Notes under the pieces: generated by a model
Seen by the model: the letters and a program-made list of their open reading frames with translations, nothing else
Told to the model about the DNA's origin: nothing
Databases searched by the model: none
DNA from: Bacillota bacterium
GTDB lineage: Bacteria > Eremiobacterota > SpSt-956 > JAKJGF01
Direction: 5' to 3'
Length of the DNA: 8,989 nt
Assembly: GCA_029555925.1 (NCBI GenBank)
Contig: JAKPQU010000204.1
Location: forward strand, 1 to 8,989
Program-made: the position numbers and the translations under genes
Shown here: positions 5,758 through 8,989 of the stretch, piece after piece
Position numbering within the stretch: position 1 is the stretch's first letter
How the letters are laid out: each line of letters starts with the position of its first letter

Positions 5758-6900
5758 ATGGTTTATAAAACAATGTCCGAAATATCTATTGAAAAATGCG
5801 ACACATACAATCAAGAAGATGTAGACAAAACAATAGAAAAAGTTATAGCAAACCTAGGAGGTATAAATAATTTCATAAAAGAAAACAGCAGAGTTTTATT
5901 AAAAGTCAACCTTTTATTCGGCAGGCATCCTGATAAAATGGTCAATACACATCCGTCTATTGTAGAAGCAATTACAAAATTACTTAAAAAACATAAATGC
6001 ACCGTTTTTATAGGCGATAGCCCTGCCATTGGAAGCTGCAGAGGAGCGGCAAAAAATGCAGGATATCTCGAACTGGAAAAAAAACTGGATTGCAAAATAA
6101 TAAATTTTAATAATTCAATTCAGGTAAAAAACCCTTCACCAAATAGTACATTTAAAAACCTGGAAGTAGCCTCTGAAATCTATGATTATGATTATATAAT
6201 AAATCTCCCTAAAGTAAAAACTCACGGTCAAATGGGACTTACACTGGGAGTTAAAAATATGTTCGGCTGCATAACAGGAACCAAAAAACTCCACTGGCAT
6301 CTCAAAGCAGGTATAAATAAAGAATATTTTGCAAAAATGTTGGTAGAAGTTTATGAAAATATAAAACCTGTTTTAACCATTACAGATGGTATAACAGGTA
6401 TGGAAGGAAATGGCCCTCAATGGGGAAGTCCCAGAAAACTTGGAGTAATACTGGCTTCCGCAGATGCAGTTGCTTCTGACCTGATAGTCTCACGACTGAT
6501 AAATTATAATCAGGAAAAATTTTTGACTTTTCGTGCTGCAAGAGAAAAAGGCATCGGAACAACAAATATCAATGACATAAAATTTTTCGGTGAAAACCTG
6601 TCATCCCTGGATATTGTAGACTTCAAAAAAGTTCCTCTCTCCAGTCTTGAATTCAGAATACCTTCTTTCATATTCGGACCTCTAAAAGATACCTTTGCCA
6701 CAAAGCCTTCAATTGACCATAATAAATGCACAGCATGTAAACTCTGCATGGAAATATGTCCCGCCCATGTTATTACTATGAAAAACAATAAAATCTTTAT
6801 GGATTACAGAAATTGTATCAGATGTTTTTGCTGTCAGGAATTATGCAAAGAAGGAGCTATTTCCGTAAAACACAACTGGCTGTCCGGTATATTTAAATAG
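5758..6900 (+). CDS. DUF362 domain protein with C-terminal two-cluster ferredoxin domain
   Basis: A 380-residue protein. Residues about 45-270 carry DUF362 hallmarks: V-L-L-K-V-N-L-L (46-53), V-N-T-H-P-S-I-V-E-A (62-71), I-G-D-S-P (85-89), L-P-K-V-K-T-H (150-156), L-G-V-K-N-M-F-G (163-170) and I-T-D-G-I-T-G-M-E-G-N-G-P (208-220). The tail has two 4Fe-4S motifs: C324-x2-C327-x2-C330-x3-C334-P and C353-x2-C356-x2-C359-x3-C363, with an extra Cys358. DUF362-ferredoxin fusions are widespread in anaerobes; they are presumed to be electron-transfer proteins, but the biochemical role is not settled. No signal peptide or membrane segment is seen. The start is uncertain: ATG at 5758 and ATG at 5773 are both possible, and neither has a Shine-Dalgarno site. 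The second gives M-S-E-I-S-I-E-K-C, which fits the usual family start; an in-frame TAA at 5743 limits extension. It lies 75 nt before the Cys-rich gene at 6976 and may be cotranscribed with it. Confidence 0.92.
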   Translation: MVYKTMSEISIEKCDTYNQEDVDKTIEKVIANLGGINNFIKENSRVLLKVNLLFGRHPDKMVNTHPSIVEAITKLLKKHKCTVFIGDSPAIGSCRGAAKNAGYLELEKKLDCKIINFNNSIQVKNPSPNSTFKNLEVASEIYDYDYIINLPKVKTHGQMGLTLGVKNMFGCITGTKKLHWHLKAGINKEYFAKMLVEVYENIKPVLTITDGITGMEGNGPQWGSPRKLGVILASADAVASDLIVSRLINYNQEKFLTFRAAREKGIGTTNINDIKFFGENLSSLDIVDFKKVPLSSLEFRIPSFIFGPLKDTFATKPSIDHNKCTACKLCMEICPAHVITMKNNKIFMDYRNCIRCFCCQELCKEGAISVKHNWLSGIFK

Positions 6901-6908
6901 TTTAAATA
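6890..6908 (+). repeat. Inverted repeat centred exactly on a stop codon
   Basis: TATTTAAA (6890-6897) and TTTAAATA (6901-6908) are perfect 8-bp arms, and the 3-nt loop is the TAG stop codon of the DUF362 gene. AAAATTTTTT follows directly. On the RNA this could be a weak intrinsic terminator or pause site, but the stem has no G-C pair. Confidence 0.4.
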
Positions 6909-6926
6909 AAAATTTTTTAGAAATGG

Positions 6927-6941
6927 GGATTGTTCTAATCC
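6927..6941 (+). repeat. Small hairpin in the DUF362 to 6976 gap
   Basis: GGATT (6927-6931) pairs with AATCC (6937-6941) around a 5-nt loop. Neighbouring GG (6925-6926) and CCC (6944-6946) could extend the stem across a TT bulge. It lies between two co-directional genes with no T-tract after it, so it may be an RNA processing or stability element or chance. Confidence 0.3.
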
Positions 6942-6975
6942 TTCCCGATTGATTAATAGGTAATTTACTTAAAAT

Positions 6976-8832
6976 ATGTATGTAAAAAGATATAGAGACA
7001 GAAAAAAAATATATTTACCGGAAGTTTCACTGTGCCAGCTTGAAGGGCACAGCTGTGCAGGCTGCTGTATTAATCTTTATGAACATGACCATATTATTAC
7101 AGAATTTTTAACTATCAATACCAGATGTTTTCAATCTTTTTTTCCTGACCTTAAAACAGTAAATCCTACTTTTTTACAGGAATATCTCACAGAACTCAAA
7201 AAAATTAACAGCAGAGATCCTCTCTTTTTAATGTATAACTGTTATTTTGCCGGTTTTATCGACAGGGAAGAGAAAAAAACAGGATGTCTTGTTCACCCGT
7301 TGCGCCTTGACGGAATTGAATTAAGAGATCTTCTCTCTGTTAACTGTGTACCTTATGGTAAATGTTATAGAGACATCCTGTGGCATAATGTTTCAGATAT
7401 AAATAAGAAAAAATTTCTTACCATGGTAAAAGATTATGACTGGCTTACCTATTCAAGAAATATATATAAGGCAATCCCGGAATTGTATGTATCTCCAGAA
7501 ATAAAACAAAATCATTATTACAATATTGTTGTTAAAGATCATGGAATTCAAGCCGGGAGCAAACTGAAAAAAAATCTGGATCTCATTTCAGAATTTTATT
7601 CAAGCAAAAAAGAAAATACTTCTCATGAAGAAATGGTGTTTAAATATGGCGAGTTGTATCTGGAGAAAATTTTAAGAGAAATCTCCGATGAAAATAATTT
7701 CTTTCTGACCGTAATAAATATACCAGAAGACTTAATAAGAGATGGTGACGAATATATAAATGGAGAACGTCTATATGTCATGTTTGCTCCTTCTTTATCA
7801 AATACAAATAAAACAATTATGCTTGGAACCGGTTATAATAATAGCAGTGAAAAATTGAGCTGTAACGATATAAAAAAAGCAAAAACTATTTCTTTTTTTA
7901 TTGAATCTCTGGTAAAACTTGACAGGAGACCGGATGTAAACTATCTGTGGCTTTTTTTAGGCGCAGAATCAGATATAACCCTTCCTTTAAGGGGCTCTTT
8001 TTATTTTAAGGATATACTGAAAAAAGGATTTCATACAGATTCCAAGACTATAGGTACAGATGATATACTTGTTTATATGCATTTTGACGGAATTCTACGT
8101 AATAATATCCTTTCCGCTGTGAATTATCATATTCCATGCTCACAGAGCTATCTTGATGATATTGAGGCTTATTACAGGGATTTTATCTATATAAATATTG
8201 AAGATTCCTTTTCCGATACAGCAGGTATAAAAGTTATCGATAATTATTTTATAGACCTCTTCGATTTTAAAGAAATATCCGGTATAGATGCTATACTGTG
8301 TAACAGTTTAAAAGACATCTTAAAAGAACATACTCCTCTTACTGTTGATAACATAATCGAAAGCTGCAGAAAAATATTTAAAGATGTCTTCGGATTCAGT
8401 GAAGAAGAAAAAAATAAGTCTGTTGAACAACTTGAAGAATATGTCATAAAAAAAATATATAATCGTGCCAGAGAAATAGATCCTTTAAAACTCGAAGAAA
8501 AACTTCTGGAAAAAGGAATGTTACTCGTAAATAAAGATAAAAAGTCACGTTTTGTCGTTAAAACTCATAACATGTTCACGGAAAATTTTTTTCGTTTACT
8601 GGTAAATAAAGGCTTTATAAGAGATAAAGACCAATACGGAATAAATAAAGGTTTCTACCCATTTGCTCTGGCAGGAATACCATGTGTATGTATTTCAGGC
8701 AGCGAGGAGAAAGGCTCTGACGGAGATTGCAATATATTCATCGACTGCCTGTCCAATTATTTTAAAGAATTAAAAGATACCACCGATAAAAATTTTATAA
8801 AATTTATTGATTCTTCAGAAAATTTAGAGTAG
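6976..8832 (+). CDS. Cys-rich protein with a degenerate M28-peptidase-like domain
   Basis: A 618-residue soluble protein. The N-terminal part (about 18-135) has a cysteine cluster, C20, C27, C30-C31, C51, C89, G-C104-L-V-H-P, G-x-x-L-R-D (113-118), C124 and C130. This resembles metal-chelating or Fe-S proteins of the YkgJ/CxxxCxxCC type, though I cannot name the family. From about 280 to 610 the order of motifs recalls M28 aminopeptidases: I-M-L-G-T-G-Y-N-N (281-289) where active enzymes have G-x-H-x-D, N297-D298, L-F-L-G-A-E331-S (326-332) then G340-S341, H-F-D371-G, and a late F-A-L-A-G-I-P (563-569). The first His and the Glu after A-E are replaced (Gly286, Ser332), and no His is seen near 580, so it is probably catalytically dead. 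An in-frame TAA two codons upstream fixes the start at 6976; no Shine-Dalgarno site is visible. It follows the DUF362 gene by 75 nt, and a conserved repeat element starts 17 nt after its stop. The M28 link is an inference. Confidence 0.88.
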   Translation: MYVKRYRDRKKIYLPEVSLCQLEGHSCAGCCINLYEHDHIITEFLTINTRCFQSFFPDLKTVNPTFLQEYLTELKKINSRDPLFLMYNCYFAGFIDREEKKTGCLVHPLRLDGIELRDLLSVNCVPYGKCYRDILWHNVSDINKKKFLTMVKDYDWLTYSRNIYKAIPELYVSPEIKQNHYYNIVVKDHGIQAGSKLKKNLDLISEFYSSKKENTSHEEMVFKYGELYLEKILREISDENNFFLTVINIPEDLIRDGDEYINGERLYVMFAPSLSNTNKTIMLGTGYNNSSEKLSCNDIKKAKTISFFIESLVKLDRRPDVNYLWLFLGAESDITLPLRGSFYFKDILKKGFHTDSKTIGTDDILVYMHFDGILRNNILSAVNYHIPCSQSYLDDIEAYYRDFIYINIEDSFSDTAGIKVIDNYFIDLFDFKEISGIDAILCNSLKDILKEHTPLTVDNIIESCRKIFKDVFGFSEEEKNKSVEQLEEYVIKKIYNRAREIDPLKLEEKLLEKGMLLVNKDKKSRFVVKTHNMFTENFFRLLVNKGFIRDKDQYGINKGFYPFALAGIPCVCISGSEEKGSDGDCNIFIDCLSNYFKELKDTTDKNFIKFIDSSENLE

Positions 8833-8849
8833 TTCTAAAAAGTTTTGTC

Positions 8850-8920
8850 CTAAGTACCGCTACAGGTAAATTAGTAACCATTTATCAGCTTCTGCCTGAC
8901 AGGCTCTTACGAAGAAAAAT
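8850..8920 (+). repeat. Conserved two-hairpin intergenic element, copy 2
   Basis: This 71-base element begins 17 nt after the stop codon of the 6976-8832 gene, in the same sense as that gene. It matches the minus-strand copy at 1719-1788. Hairpin 1 is TACC (8855-8858), loop GCTACA, GGTA (8865-8868). Hairpin 2 has an outer stem CTTC/GAAG (8889-8892 with 8911-8914) and an inner stem GCCT/AGGC (8894-8897 with 8901-8904) with loop GAC. The inner stem's last pair is T-A here and T-G in copy 1. No U-tract follows; the sequence runs GAAGAAAAATAATC. The next gene, if any, is outside the window. Confidence 0.7.
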
Positions 8921-8953
8921 AATCTGCCTTATTTAATTTGTTTTACAGACAAT

Positions 8954-8974
8954 AAATTAACCACTGGTTAATTT
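8954..8974. repeat. Perfect 21-bp odd palindrome
   Basis: AAATTAACCA (8954-8963) and TGGTTAATTT (8965-8974) are exact 10-bp inverted arms around a single C. As RNA it would be a 9-bp stem with loop ACT. The symmetric shape and position at the end of an intergenic region suit a dimeric repressor site for a gene just beyond the window, or a hairpin terminator with a weak T-tract inside the 3' arm. Confidence 0.5.
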
Positions 8975-8989
8975 CTAATACTATAGAAA

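Noticed and set aside
1719..8920. The two ~70-base elements as terminal inverted repeats of a 7.2-kb mobile element
   Set aside because: They are in inverted orientation, but no matching target-site duplication is seen just outside 1719 and 8920. No transposase or integrase is encoded between them, and their tight placement after stop codons fits a 3'-UTR element better.
8850..8920. Integron attC site after a cassette gene
   Set aside because: Position after a stop codon and hairpin folding are suggestive, but the RYYYAAC and GTTRRRY core sites are absent and no integrase is present.
8850..8920. Intrinsic terminators at both copies of the element
   Set aside because: The second hairpin is followed by GAAGAAAAAT in both copies, not by a U-tract, and its stems are short and interrupted.

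Overview
This window looks like chromosomal DNA of an uncultivated, AT-rich bacterium. The genes are separated by low-complexity A/T spacers. Most left-hand genes have clear Shine-Dalgarno sites (GGAGG, AAGGTG or AGGA 6-8 nt before the start), and the first gene appears to use TTG. There are no rRNA, tRNA, transposase, phage or CRISPR features. I cannot name the phylum from this sequence alone.

Layout: the left 4.6 kb is transcribed leftwards. Read in the direction of transcription it holds a small three-helix membrane protein (4622-4257), a PD40/TolB-like beta-propeller protein (3997-2807), a calcineurin-like metallophosphoesterase (2788-1799, 17 nt after the propeller gene and probably in the same operon), and a GT39-like polytopic glycosyltransferase (1639-116). 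The right 4.2 kb is transcribed rightwards. It holds an unrecognised acidic/helical protein (4786-5457), a 300-base gene-free A/T spacer, a DUF362 protein with a two-cluster ferredoxin tail (5758-6900), and a 618-residue protein (6976-8832). The last has a cysteine-rich N-terminus and a C-terminal half that resembles an inactivated M28 aminopeptidase fold.

The most interesting non-coding signal is a pair of about 70-bp elements, about 79% identical by hand alignment. One follows the phosphoesterase stop codon and one follows the stop codon of the 618-residue gene, each in the same orientation as its upstream gene. Both can form the same two hairpins, and one variable stem position stays paired (T-A versus T-G). 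Neither is followed by a U-tract, so they do not look like intrinsic terminators. A second repeat family, built of GCGTRAY-type heptamers, brackets the propeller-phosphoesterase-glycosyltransferase block. In one cluster it supplies the glycosyltransferase stop codon.

Three further links stand out. The propeller gene and the 4786-5457 gene share their first codons, Shine-Dalgarno context and a nearby (D/N)SF motif, which suggests a common N-terminal tag. The two leftward leaders at 4037 and 4673 share a CACTATAAT core followed by AGATAAA and ATATTTAA. The DUF362 protein and the Cys-rich M28-like protein are adjacent and co-directional; both carry cysteine clusters and both lack a recognisable ribosome-binding site, unlike the genes to their left. 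Functional coupling among these genes is inference.
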